A stretch of 36,556 bases of DNA from Candidatus Aminicenantota bacterium (GTDB lineage Bacteria; Acidobacteriota; Aminicenantia; UBA2199), in the NCBI GenBank assembly GCA_030612495.1, contig JAUWNT010000002.1:1-36556 (forward strand), read 5' to 3'. Each line of letters starts with the position of its first letter. The first letter of the stretch is position 1. Under the pieces are notes generated by a model that was given only the letters and a program-made list of their open reading frames with translations, was not told the origin of the DNA and searched no databases. The position numbers and the translations under genes are program-made. Below are positions 9,220 to 16,474 of this stretch, piece by piece.

Positions 9220-10683
9220 ATGAGGAAAAAGCTTTTTTTAATTTTATTTATTTTTTCTTTTGTTATATTTTTATCAAATTGTACTAAATCTGAAAAGAAG
9301 CTAAATGTAGAAGAGGTTAATATCCTTATAAGCAAAATAAATAATTCGCCCTTTGGTTTGAAATTAAAAGCAGAACCTGAAAATATTATAACTAAACTTG
9401 AGAAAAAGAGAGCAGAAGGTAAAGATAGATACCTTGTTACACTTGTACAACCCTCGGTTATTTTTGATACATCAGTCTATAAATCTATGGATCCAAATTT
9501 AAAACCAACTAAAATTGCAATAGGAATGAAAGAATTGAATCTTATTTATGGACCTTCCGAAGAATATCTCAGTATAGTTTCAATTAAAGGTTTATTGTTT
9601 GATTGGAAGCCTATTAAAATGCTCAAACAGCCTGTAAAAGTCAGAAAGATCAGATCAAAAATAAAAATAAAAGTATCAGTCGAGAATATAGAATTAAAAG
9701 ATTATGATTACAGTTGTTTGTTGAGGAAAGGGTCCAAGGATTTTATTGGAATAATAAGTGATCTCATAAATGATAACCCTTTATCAGAATCTATCGGTAA
9801 TAATATTAAATTTGAAATGGAGTTTCTGGATAAGGATAAAAAAAAGGGAGTATTTGCATGTGAAATAGGGGAAGCAGAGGGAATGAGTAGGGTGAAATCT
9901 GATTTTTTTGTAATTTTCTTAAAAAAGAAGGAGGCAAAATTAAATCTTTCAAATCTACTTTCAGAGGGCTCTTCGATTTTTGAGGTCAAAATGAAGTTAT
10001 CAGATGTTTTCTTTAAAGCAAAAGAAGAAGATAAAGATATTTTTAAAGGTAAGATTGAGAATTCATCATTTTCATACTATTTGAGGCCAGATAATACAAA
10101 GAGCTTTTTTGAATATGGGAATTCATTTTCTATTAAAAATGTTAATGTTTCAGTTCCAGAAAATAAAGGGATAGAACTCGCAACAAAAATAGAGGGATTA
10201 CAAATGGCTTTTTCTATGGAGCATCTGACTCCAGAATTTGTTCAATCCTATCTGGATTTAATAAAGACTGTTATGTCCAAAAAATACTCAGTTGAGAAAG
10301 AGAAACAAAAAGCAGTAGCAGCTCAGGGAATGAAAATTGGCGGTGAATTTATGAAATCAAAACCAATAATAAAGATATCTTTCCCAAAATTTATACATTA
10401 CTTTGGAGAATTAAATGCAAATGCTGAATTTCAATTTTCAACAATAGGTCCTCCACAGGGGAAAGCAATTGTAAGGATCTTTAAGATAGATGAGGTTATA
10501 GAGAGGATAAAATCCGAGAAATTGCTTTCTTCAAAAATAATCCAAGGAATATTAAAGATTTTTAAAGATGCATTTATTAAGGATAAGGAAGATGATGGAG
10601 TTTTAACATTTGAAATAAAAAAAGAGGAACCTGGGGTATTTTACCTGAATAATAAACCATTAAATAGAAAAAATCAGAAATAA
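9220..10683 (+). CDS. Putative lipoprotein of unknown function, DUF945-like repeat layout
   Basis: The product is 487 residues. The start is the ATG at 9220, preceded by AAAGGAGGA; an upstream in-frame ATG at 9178 lies inside the promoter and is rejected. The N terminus MRKKLFLILFIFSFVIFLSNC is a lipoprotein signal with lipobox LSNC, so the mature protein should be lipid-anchored at Cys21. The rest is soluble, beta-rich and Lys-rich, with no enzyme motif that I recognise. The C-terminal pattern (DGVLTFEIKKEE, then GVFYLNNKPLN) faintly recalls the DUF945/YdgA family of periplasmic proteins, but I would not assign it. It is followed by 173 bases before the inositol cluster and may be a single-gene unit. 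Confidence 0.8.
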   Translation: MRKKLFLILFIFSFVIFLSNCTKSEKKLNVEEVNILISKINNSPFGLKLKAEPENIITKLEKKRAEGKDRYLVTLVQPSVIFDTSVYKSMDPNLKPTKIAIGMKELNLIYGPSEEYLSIVSIKGLLFDWKPIKMLKQPVKVRKIRSKIKIKVSVENIELKDYDYSCLLRKGSKDFIGIISDLINDNPLSESIGNNIKFEMEFLDKDKKKGVFACEIGEAEGMSRVKSDFFVIFLKKKEAKLNLSNLLSEGSSIFEVKMKLSDVFFKAKEEDKDIFKGKIENSSFSYYLRPDNTKSFFEYGNSFSIKNVNVSVPENKGIELATKIEGLQMAFSMEHLTPEFVQSYLDLIKTVMSKKYSVEKEKQKAVAAQGMKIGGEFMKSKPIIKISFPKFIHYFGELNANAEFQFSTIGPPQGKAIVRIFKIDEVIERIKSEKLLSSKIIQGILKIFKDAFIKDKEDDGVLTFEIKKEEPGVFYLNNKPLNRKNQK

Positions 10684-10856
10684 TTTTATTAATGAATAAA
10701 GTACATAATAAACAAGAACTATTTCCGCATAATTTTTTGATTTTTACACATTCTTGGAGCGAAATCAAATGCTACTCTTTTGTTGTTCCGATAGTTTATG
10801 CAATTGTTAATGGGATTCATTATAAAAAAATTGATATTTAAAAAAGGGAGTAAAAC

Positions 10857-11960
10857 ATGGAAAAAATTAGGATTGCCATTATTGGACTTGGAAATTGTGC
10901 AAGTTCACTTATTCAAGGGATAAACTACTACAAAAAAAAACAAAGTAAAGAAGCTATTGGGTTGATGCACCGGGAAATTGGTGGTTACAGACCATTTGAT
11001 ATAGAAGTTGTTGCTGCTTTTGATATTGATAAACGGAAGGTAGGCAAAGATATTTCAAAAGCAATTTTTGCAAAGCCCAATTGCACCAAGATATTTTGTA
11101 AGGAAATACCAAAAACTAATGTAAAGGTAAAAATGGGAAAGCTTTTGGACGGAGTTGCCAGCCACATGAAGAATCAAGATGAGGATAGGACTTTTATCCC
11201 AGCTAATGAAAAAGAAGCAGATAAAGAAAGTATTGTAAATACACTAAAAAAATCAAATACTGAAATTCTATTGAATTACCTACCTGTTGGGTCTGAAACT
11301 GCGGTGAAATTCTATGCAGAATGTGCTTTGGATGCAAATGTAGCCTTTATAAACAACATGCCAGTCTTTATTGCCAGTAATCCAGAATGGGCTCTAAAAT
11401 TCAAAGAGAGAGGACTACCGATTATTGGAGATGATATAAAATCCCAACTTGGGGCGACCATTACTCATCGTGTTTTAGCCAGTTTATTTAAAGATAGAGG
11501 AGTAAAACTGGAAAGAACTTATCAGCTCAACTCAGGAGGAAATACAGATTTTTTAAACATGTTAGATATGGGCAGATTGGTTTCAAAGAGAGAGTCCAAA
11601 ACTGATGCGGTGCAATCTGTATTAAAACAAAGGCTTAGCAAAAATAATATTCATATTGGCCCAAGCGATTATATTCCATGGCTAAATGACAACAAGGTTT
11701 GTTTTCTGAGAATGGAAGGAAAACTTTTTGGAGATATACCTATGAATCTTGAAATGCGCCTTTCAGTAGAGGATTCACCCAATTCTGCTGGTGTTGTAAT
11801 AGATGCCATACGCTGCTCTAAGTTAGCATTAATTCGAAAAAAAGGTGGAATACTCTATTCCCCTGCTGCTTACCTTATGAAACACCCACCCACTCAATAT
11901 CCAGATGATGTAGCCAGACAAATGGTTGAAGATTTTATTTCGGGGAAACGAGAGGATTAA
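10857..11960 (+). CDS. ino1: Inositol-3-phosphate synthase (myo-inositol-1-phosphate synthase)
   Basis: This NAD-dependent enzyme cyclises glucose-6-phosphate to inositol phosphate. The 367-residue product has the N-terminal NAD-binding motif IGLGNCASSLIQG. Prokaryotic-type synthase signatures follow: VVAAFDIDKRKVGKD, LLNYLPVGSE, FINNMPVFIAS, IGDDIKSQLGAT with the conserved Lys, and LNSGGNTDFLNM. The length and motifs match the short archaeal/actinobacterial/thermophile class rather than the roughly 500-residue eukaryotic one. AAAGGGAG precedes the ATG. It is the first of four linked genes that together look like a CDP-inositol route, the next starting 3 bases after its stop. Confidence 0.95.
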   Translation: MEKIRIAIIGLGNCASSLIQGINYYKKKQSKEAIGLMHREIGGYRPFDIEVVAAFDIDKRKVGKDISKAIFAKPNCTKIFCKEIPKTNVKVKMGKLLDGVASHMKNQDEDRTFIPANEKEADKESIVNTLKKSNTEILLNYLPVGSETAVKFYAECALDANVAFINNMPVFIASNPEWALKFKERGLPIIGDDIKSQLGATITHRVLASLFKDRGVKLERTYQLNSGGNTDFLNMLDMGRLVSKRESKTDAVQSVLKQRLSKNNIHIGPSDYIPWLNDNKVCFLRMEGKLFGDIPMNLEMRLSVEDSPNSAGVVIDAIRCSKLALIRKKGGILYSPAAYLMKHPPTQYPDDVARQMVEDFISGKRED

Positions 11961-11963
11961 GCA

Positions 11964-12698
11964 TTGAAATGCCTGATCATTGCTGCTGGTAGAGGAAGTC
12001 GTTTATCTCATAAAGGCGATTGTAAGCCATTAATAGAGGTGGGGGGGACTGCTCTTATTAAGAGGGTAATTTCTACAGCTAATAGAGTCGGAATAATTAA
12101 CTTTTTAGTAGTCACTGGCCATAATAAAGAAAAGATAAGAAGTTATTTAGAGGGCGTTTCTCTGGGGGAAAAAATTGAAATTCATTTTGTTTACAATAAT
12201 GAATGGAAAAAAGAGAATGGCCTTTCTGTATTGAAGGCAAAAGATTATATAAATGAAAAATTTATCCTGTTGATGGCAGATCACATATTTGACCCGAAGA
12301 TACTGTTGAAACTTAAGAATCAAACAATTCACGATGATGAAATTATTTTGGCTGTGGATTCTAATACGATTAACAATCCTTATGTAGATATGGAAGATGT
12401 TACAAAGGTTCAGGTGAAAAACGGATTGATTGTAAATATTGGTAAAAATATTAAAAATTTTAATGCTTTTGATACTGGCATATTTCTTTGTACTAGTTCC
12501 ATTTTTTGTGCGCTTCAAAAAAGTATTCAAGCAGGAGATTCAACCCTATCAGGTGGAATACGGATACTGGCTTCAAATCAAAAGGCAAGAGTCATAGACA
12601 TAAATGATAATTTTTGGATTGATGTGGACGATGAAAAAGCTTTACAAAAAGCTAATTGCATTATAAAGAGCCTTGACAATGATAAATCAAATAGTTAA
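11964..12698 (+). CDS. CTP:inositol-1-phosphate cytidylyltransferase-like nucleotidyltransferase (TTG start)
   Basis: This is a 244-residue sugar-nucleotidyltransferase fold protein with an intact active site: LIIAAGRGSRLSHKGDCKPL (nucleotide-binding loop and Lys), LLMADHIFDP (metal-binding Asp) and FWIDVDDEKA (second acidic cluster). MADH is typical of inositol-1-phosphate cytidylyltransferases, and the gene follows inositol-phosphate synthase directly, so CDP-inositol formation is the likely reaction. The start is TTG at 11964, with GAGAGGA 7 bases upstream; no in-frame ATG precedes the nucleotide-binding loop. In archaeal homologues this domain is usually fused to the CDP-alcohol phosphotransferase. 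Here the intact version is separate, and a decayed copy is fused (13727-15133). The substrate is inferred from context. Confidence 0.82.
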   Translation: MKCLIIAAGRGSRLSHKGDCKPLIEVGGTALIKRVISTANRVGIINFLVVTGHNKEKIRSYLEGVSLGEKIEIHFVYNNEWKKENGLSVLKAKDYINEKFILLMADHIFDPKILLKLKNQTIHDDEIILAVDSNTINNPYVDMEDVTKVQVKNGLIVNIGKNIKNFNAFDTGIFLCTSSIFCALQKSIQAGDSTLSGGIRILASNQKARVIDINDNFWIDVDDEKALQKANCIIKSLDNDKSNS

Positions 12699-12726
12699 AT
12701 CAAATATCTTTATGGGTTCATAAAAA

Positions 12727-13737
12727 ATGAATAATTGGGGGTTAAAAAAAAATATAAAATTAATTTTAAGCTTGATTGGATTTATCTTTTTTTTCTACTT
12801 GATTTACCGGATAGGAATCGACACACTCATCTTTAATATTTCATTTTTTGGATTCTGGTTTATTCCGATCTTCTTTTTGGGGGGCATCTGGATTCTTTGC
12901 CAGGCAAAAGCATGGAATATCATCCAGAACCAATTCTTTCGGAGAGCATCCATATTTTTCTTTTTCCGCTTAAGAATTATTGGTGATGCACTAAACAATG
13001 TACTTCCCTCTGCTAACTTAGGAGGTGATGCAGCTCGAGCCTACTTGATCAGAAATAATATCCCGTTAAATGAGGGAATTGCTGGTGTGTTTGTGGACAA
13101 AACCATTGAATTTATTGGTGGGATGCTTTTTACAGCAACTGGACTCCTTGTTTCATTCCTGTTCTCCTATATTCCGGAATCCCTAATATTGCCAGGATTA
13201 ATCTGCATGGGTATCACTTTTTTGGGAATAACCACATTGATTATTTTGCAACTCAATGGTCTTTACAAAATTCTTCTAAAAATAACCTCTTTCATTCCCT
13301 CAATCCAACGATTTTTAAAAAATCGAGAAACCCAGTTTAGAAGTCTGGATAATAATCTGAAGATGCTTTATACCCAGGCACTAGGGAAAATGGTTCTTGC
13401 ACTGGCATTTCACTTTTTTGCTCGAATCTTAGGTGCAGTTGAAGTGTTGCTTATTTTAAGGGTTCTAGGAATCCAGACCAATTTTATTGAGGCCCTCTTT
13501 ATTTCAGCAATGGTTACCATAATTAATACTATTTTTTTCCTTATGCCCGGTCAATGGGGAATCACAGAAGGGGCATTTGTGGTTGTATTAAAAAGTTTGG
13601 GATATCCAGCTGGCATCGGCCTTAGCATCGGGATTATCAGGCGAATAAGGAAACTTTTTTTTGTAGGGATTGGGTTATTTTTTTTAAACTTGGGAAAAGG
13701 AATTAAGTTAAGTAATAGGAGTCAAAATGCTGATTGA
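12727..13737 (+). CDS. Lysylphosphatidylglycerol synthase TM-region / flippase-like membrane protein
   Basis: This 336-residue integral membrane protein has about eight hydrophobic segments and the UPF0104/LPG_synthase_TM hallmarks: FRLRIIGDALNNVLPSANLGGDAARAYLI near residues 80-108, GVFVDKTIEF, and MPGQWGITEGAFVVVL near the C terminus. The family includes the flippase half of MprF and proteins thought to move or handle lipid-linked intermediates. Placed between the cytidylyltransferase and the CDP-alcohol transferase, it points to a lipid or membrane-bound inositol product rather than only a soluble osmolyte. The gene overlaps the next one by 11 bases. It has no aminoacyl-transferase domain. 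Confidence 0.85.
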   Translation: MNNWGLKKNIKLILSLIGFIFFFYLIYRIGIDTLIFNISFFGFWFIPIFFLGGIWILCQAKAWNIIQNQFFRRASIFFFFRLRIIGDALNNVLPSANLGGDAARAYLIRNNIPLNEGIAGVFVDKTIEFIGGMLFTATGLLVSFLFSYIPESLILPGLICMGITFLGITTLIILQLNGLYKILLKITSFIPSIQRFLKNRETQFRSLDNNLKMLYTQALGKMVLALAFHFFARILGAVEVLLILRVLGIQTNFIEALFISAMVTIINTIFFLMPGQWGITEGAFVVVLKSLGYPAGIGLSIGIIRRIRKLFFVGIGLFFLNLGKGIKLSNRSQNAD

Positions 13738-15133
13738 TACAGCAGTAATAATATCAAATCAACGGAATTCTGAATCTTCCCAATCAAAATGGAATTCCCG
13801 GAGTAAAATTTTAGGTTTGCCTATGCTGAAGCGCACTATTTTAACTGCAAACCAAGCAGGAGTTAAAAATTTTATCTTAATTTCAAATAAAGAAGATAAG
13901 ATTATATCTTCCCTTAAAAAGGATACTATACTGAAAGAAAAGGGAATAAAACTCCAGTTTCTATTTTTATCAGATCTTCTACATAATAAATATCCGGAAA
14001 TAAAAAAAGATTTTTGGTTGCTAAATAGTACGTTAACCTTTGACCCAAAAATTTTAATAAATACTACTCACCTTAAGTCTGAGAATAATAAGAACTTATT
14101 GTTGGCTAACTCTAAACAGAATTTATCTGAGGAAAGAGTTGATAGTATCAGAATAAAATCCAATTTAAAGACTAAAAAGGTTAAGGTTATTAATGGGGAT
14201 ATAGACGAATACAATGCCCTTTATTCAGGTATAAGCTTATGTGCTCCCAGAACTTTTCAGGAGCTTGCTAATCTTTTAAAGAAAAGTCAAACTGCATCTC
14301 TTAGTACTGATATAATGAATACCCTGTTTACTTCAACTGATTTTGAGGTACTCGAAATCGGTCAGAACTTTTGTATTAATATAACATCTAAAAATACATT
14401 TAAAAAAGCTGAGAAATATTTGCTAAACACCGCACGTAAACCAACAGACGGTTTTATTTCCCGAAATTTTAACCGTTATATCTCTTTATTTTTAACTAAA
14501 AGATTAATTAAACTGAAATTAGCACCCATTCATATCAGTATTGCAAATTTAATTATAGGACTTGCTAGTGGGTGGTTTATTGGTAAGGGCGGATATGTTA
14601 ATACTTTGATAGCCACAATCCTGTTTCAATTTGCCTCTATGTTTGACGGGTGTGACGGGGAAAATGCCAGGTTAACATTCAGAAGCTCAGGTTTAGGTGC
14701 TAATATTGACACAGTTTGTGATATCACAACTTTCCTGGTTTTCCTTGTGAACCTTCCTATTGGTTTATATGGTTTTACAGGTAAAGCGATTTATATAATT
14801 CTTGGAATAGTGACTATCATCTCAGTATTCAGTTTCTATCTTATAATGGCAAATTTTGTAAAAAAGGCTAAAATCAGAGGCCATCTTGTAAAAATAGTAA
14901 AATCTATTGAGCAAGGCTCAAATTCATCTGGATTCATAGGGAAAATGGATAGACTTGTATCTAAATCTGCATTTATATACAGAAGAGATTTTTTCAGTTT
15001 TTCTTTTTTAGTATTCGGTATTTTAGGAGGAATATCAATCGCTATGTGGATTACTGCAATTCTGGCTCCGCTTGAAGCTATTTATTTTAATTTTTACTCC
15101 AACAGGCGATTAAAACAGGTAACTACAAAATAA
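13727..15133 (+). CDS. Degenerate nucleotidyltransferase domain fused to CDP-alcohol phosphotransferase (DIPP-synthase-like)
   Basis: The 468-residue protein has two parts. The C-terminal half is a multi-helix membrane CDP-alcohol phosphotransferase with the full motif DGCDGENAR then GANIDTVCD (four Asp at D-x2-DG-x2-AR...G-x3-D-x3-D) near residues 306-331. It would transfer inositol phosphate from CDP-inositol to an alcohol acceptor. The N-terminal 240 residues align with the nucleotidyltransferase encoded at 11964 but have lost its active site: AAGRGSRL became SNQRNSES, MADHIFDP became NSTLTFDP, and DVDDEKA became NITSKNT. It is therefore probably a structural or regulatory pseudoenzyme domain. 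The ATG at 13727 has AATAGGAG upstream. In archaea the bifunctional IPCT/DIPPS makes the precursor of di-myo-inositol phosphate; the product here is unproven. Confidence 0.85.
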   Translation: MLIDTAVIISNQRNSESSQSKWNSRSKILGLPMLKRTILTANQAGVKNFILISNKEDKIISSLKKDTILKEKGIKLQFLFLSDLLHNKYPEIKKDFWLLNSTLTFDPKILINTTHLKSENNKNLLLANSKQNLSEERVDSIRIKSNLKTKKVKVINGDIDEYNALYSGISLCAPRTFQELANLLKKSQTASLSTDIMNTLFTSTDFEVLEIGQNFCINITSKNTFKKAEKYLLNTARKPTDGFISRNFNRYISLFLTKRLIKLKLAPIHISIANLIIGLASGWFIGKGGYVNTLIATILFQFASMFDGCDGENARLTFRSSGLGANIDTVCDITTFLVFLVNLPIGLYGFTGKAIYIILGIVTIISVFSFYLIMANFVKKAKIRGHLVKIVKSIEQGSNSSGFIGKMDRLVSKSAFIYRRDFFSFSFLVFGILGGISIAMWITAILAPLEAIYFNFYSNRRLKQVTTK

Positions 15134-15148
15134 TTAAGAAATTTTTAG

Positions 15149-15177
15149 TTGTATTTTCTGTTAAAATATCGTATAAT
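15149..15177 (+). promoter_or_regulatory. Sigma-70-type promoter, near-leaderless, for the 15186 gene
   Basis: TTGTAT (15149-15154), a 17-base spacer and a perfect TATAAT (15172-15177). The -10 ends 8 bases before the ATG at 15186, and there is no Shine-Dalgarno, so the mRNA should start within a base or two of the start codon. Confidence 0.6.
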
Positions 15178-15185
15178 CTCAACTT

Positions 15186-15548
15186 ATGAATCCATATTTA
15201 ATACTTTTTTTATCCTGGTTATTCCCTGGAGCAGGGCATTTTCTTCAGAAAAAGTACCTTAAAGGGGCTGTTTTTTTTGTAGGTATATTACTTCTTCTGG
15301 TTTTGGGGCTTATTATGCATGGTAAATTTTATAACACCCATTCATTTCATCCTCTTCTTGTTCTTGGATTTTTAGGTGATTTGGGAAATGGCGCCTTTTA
15401 TTTTATAATAAAATTGCTTGGACTTGGTAATGGAAATATTAAAGCTATTACTTATAATTATGGTACTACATATATGGTTGCAGCTGGACTTTTAAATTAT
15501 CTTGTTGCATTAAATGCTTTTGATATAGCAAGAGGTAAACGAAAATGA
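15186..15548 (+). CDS. Small membrane protein, DUF6677-like / TM2-like
   Basis: The product is a 120-residue hydrophobic protein with about three to four membrane segments. The opening NPYLILFLSWLFPGAGHFLQ with KKYLKGAVFF resembles TM2/DUF6677-type proteins (a membrane hairpin with PGxGHxxxxxxxxG). The function is unknown. It has its own predicted promoter with the -10 only 8 bases before the ATG and no ribosome-binding site. Its TGA stop overlaps the ATG of the 57-residue membrane protein at 15545, so the two are probably made together. Confidence 0.75.
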   Translation: MNPYLILFLSWLFPGAGHFLQKKYLKGAVFFVGILLLLVLGLIMHGKFYNTHSFHPLLVLGFLGDLGNGAFYFIIKLLGLGNGNIKAITYNYGTTYMVAAGLLNYLVALNAFDIARGKRK

Positions 15549-15718
15549 TTTTTAGAAGTCATTTCATATCAATGTTGGTTTTTTCAATAATTGTCTCTAT
15601 ATTAATCGCATTTGTTAGATTTGATACAAGGAAAGATATTGTTAGATATGCATTAAAGCTATTTCTTTACATGTGTGTAGGGGTTATAATTTTTAGCTGG
15701 TTTATGTATTTTTTATAA
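15545..15718 (+). CDS. 57-residue two-helix membrane protein, coupled to upstream gene
   Basis: The reading frame starts at ATG 15545, overlapping the TGA of the preceding gene as ATGA, and ends at TAA 15716-15718. The product begins MIFRSHFISMLVFSIIVSIL, has a short charged loop (RFDTRKDIVRYALK) and a second hydrophobic segment ending SWFMYFL. The two-helix hairpin, the exact 4-base overlap and the absence of interrupting stops support a real gene. No homology is recognised. A helper or partner of the upstream small membrane protein is an inference from the coupling only. Confidence 0.6.
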   Translation: MIFRSHFISMLVFSIIVSILIAFVRFDTRKDIVRYALKLFLYMCVGVIIFSWFMYFL

Positions 15719-15742
15719 TTTTTTAATCTTTTGAGATTTATT

Positions 15743-16324
15743 TTAAAAGCTTATTCCGATTCCACCCATATAAGATATTCCACCTAATTGAATATTTGAG
15801 TTTTCATCATTTTTAACATTCAAAGAAATATACTTGAGTTTTAAATCAATAAATAAAGGTTTTATGACAAAAAATCTTATTCCTCCTTCAGCAAGAAATC
15901 CAATTTTGTTTTTATCGATAGTCCCAATATAGTTTTCCTCTTTGTATATATAGTATCCCATACCTGCTCCAACATATGGTCTGATGATATTATTACCCAA
16001 TATAAATCTTATTCCAAGCTCAACTGGAATTATTTTTAAGGTTGTGTTTTCTTTTGAAAATGTTAGTTCACCATCAGCTTTAAAATAATCAGTATGCAAA
16101 AAGAGTTCTAAGGATCTATATATTTTAAGTCCAATATCAGCACTAAAAGAAATATTATTTTCCCCATAAACTTCTTCATATTTGTTTTCTGTAACATTTC
16201 TGATCCCAGCACCTAAATAAATTGAAAACTTTTTTAAATGATTGTTTTCATTATTTTCAATGATTTGTGCATTTAAGATATTTGATGCAAAAATAAAGAT
16301 TAACAAAATAGAGAGTCTTTTCAT
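15743..16324 (-). CDS. Outer-membrane beta-barrel protein (OmpA/OmpW-like porin family)
   Basis: The 193-residue protein has a clear Sec signal peptide (MKRLSILLIFIFASNILNA, cleavage before Gln). About eight amphipathic beta strands of alternating hydrophobic residues follow, with Gly-rich turns (FSIYLGAGIRNV, IRPYVGAGMGYYIY, IGFLAEGGIRFFV), and the C-terminal residue is Phe (GGIGISF), the usual signal for outer-membrane insertion. It is probably a small eight-stranded barrel. There is no periplasmic OmpA domain, so a role in adhesion or envelope stability is only a guess. The ATG has AGGAGATAAA upstream and a good promoter at 16351-16379. It converges on the small membrane genes and diverges from the aminotransferase. 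Confidence 0.82.
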   Translation of the reverse strand: MKRLSILLIFIFASNILNAQIIENNENNHLKKFSIYLGAGIRNVTENKYEEVYGENNISFSADIGLKIYRSLELFLHTDYFKADGELTFSKENTTLKIIPVELGIRFILGNNIIRPYVGAGMGYYIYKEENYIGTIDKNKIGFLAEGGIRFFVIKPLFIDLKLKYISLNVKNDENSNIQLGGISYMGGIGISF

Positions 16325-16343
16325 TTTATCTCCTGATATTGTA

Positions 16344-16379
16344 ATTGTTACTTATAACAATCTTTAAAAATGATGTCAA
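16344..16379 (-). promoter_or_regulatory. Sigma-70-type promoter with palindromic operator candidate for the beta-barrel gene
   Basis: On the minus strand, TTGACA (16379-16374), a 17-base spacer and TATAAG (16356-16351). A perfect inverted repeat, ATTGTTA-CTTA-TAACAAT (16344-16361), covers the -10 box, which is where a repressor site would be expected. The predicted transcription start is near 16344, with AGGAG in the leader. Confidence 0.6.
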
Positions 16380-16416
16380 ATTATTATTAATTGTTTAAAA
16401 AAAAAAATAAATTTTC

Positions 16417-16445
16417 TTGAATTTATATGTTAAATCTAATATATT
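16417..16445 (+). promoter_or_regulatory. Sigma-70-type promoter for the aminotransferase gene
   Basis: TTGAAT (16417-16422), a 17-base spacer and TATATT (16440-16445). Start predicted near 16452, giving a leader of about 23 bases with AAAGGAGGA. Confidence 0.55.
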
Positions 16446-16474
16446 ATATTATTAAATAAAAAAGGAGGATATTG

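Noticed and set aside
10857..15133. Inference that the organism is a hyperthermophile because of a di-myo-inositol-phosphate-like cluster
   Set aside because: The acceptor is unknown, the cluster includes a lipid-type membrane protein, and the protein sequences show no clear thermophile signature.
15719..15742. Weak stem AATCT-TTTG-AGATT as a terminator between convergent genes
   Set aside because: A five-base A/T-rich stem is too weak to support.
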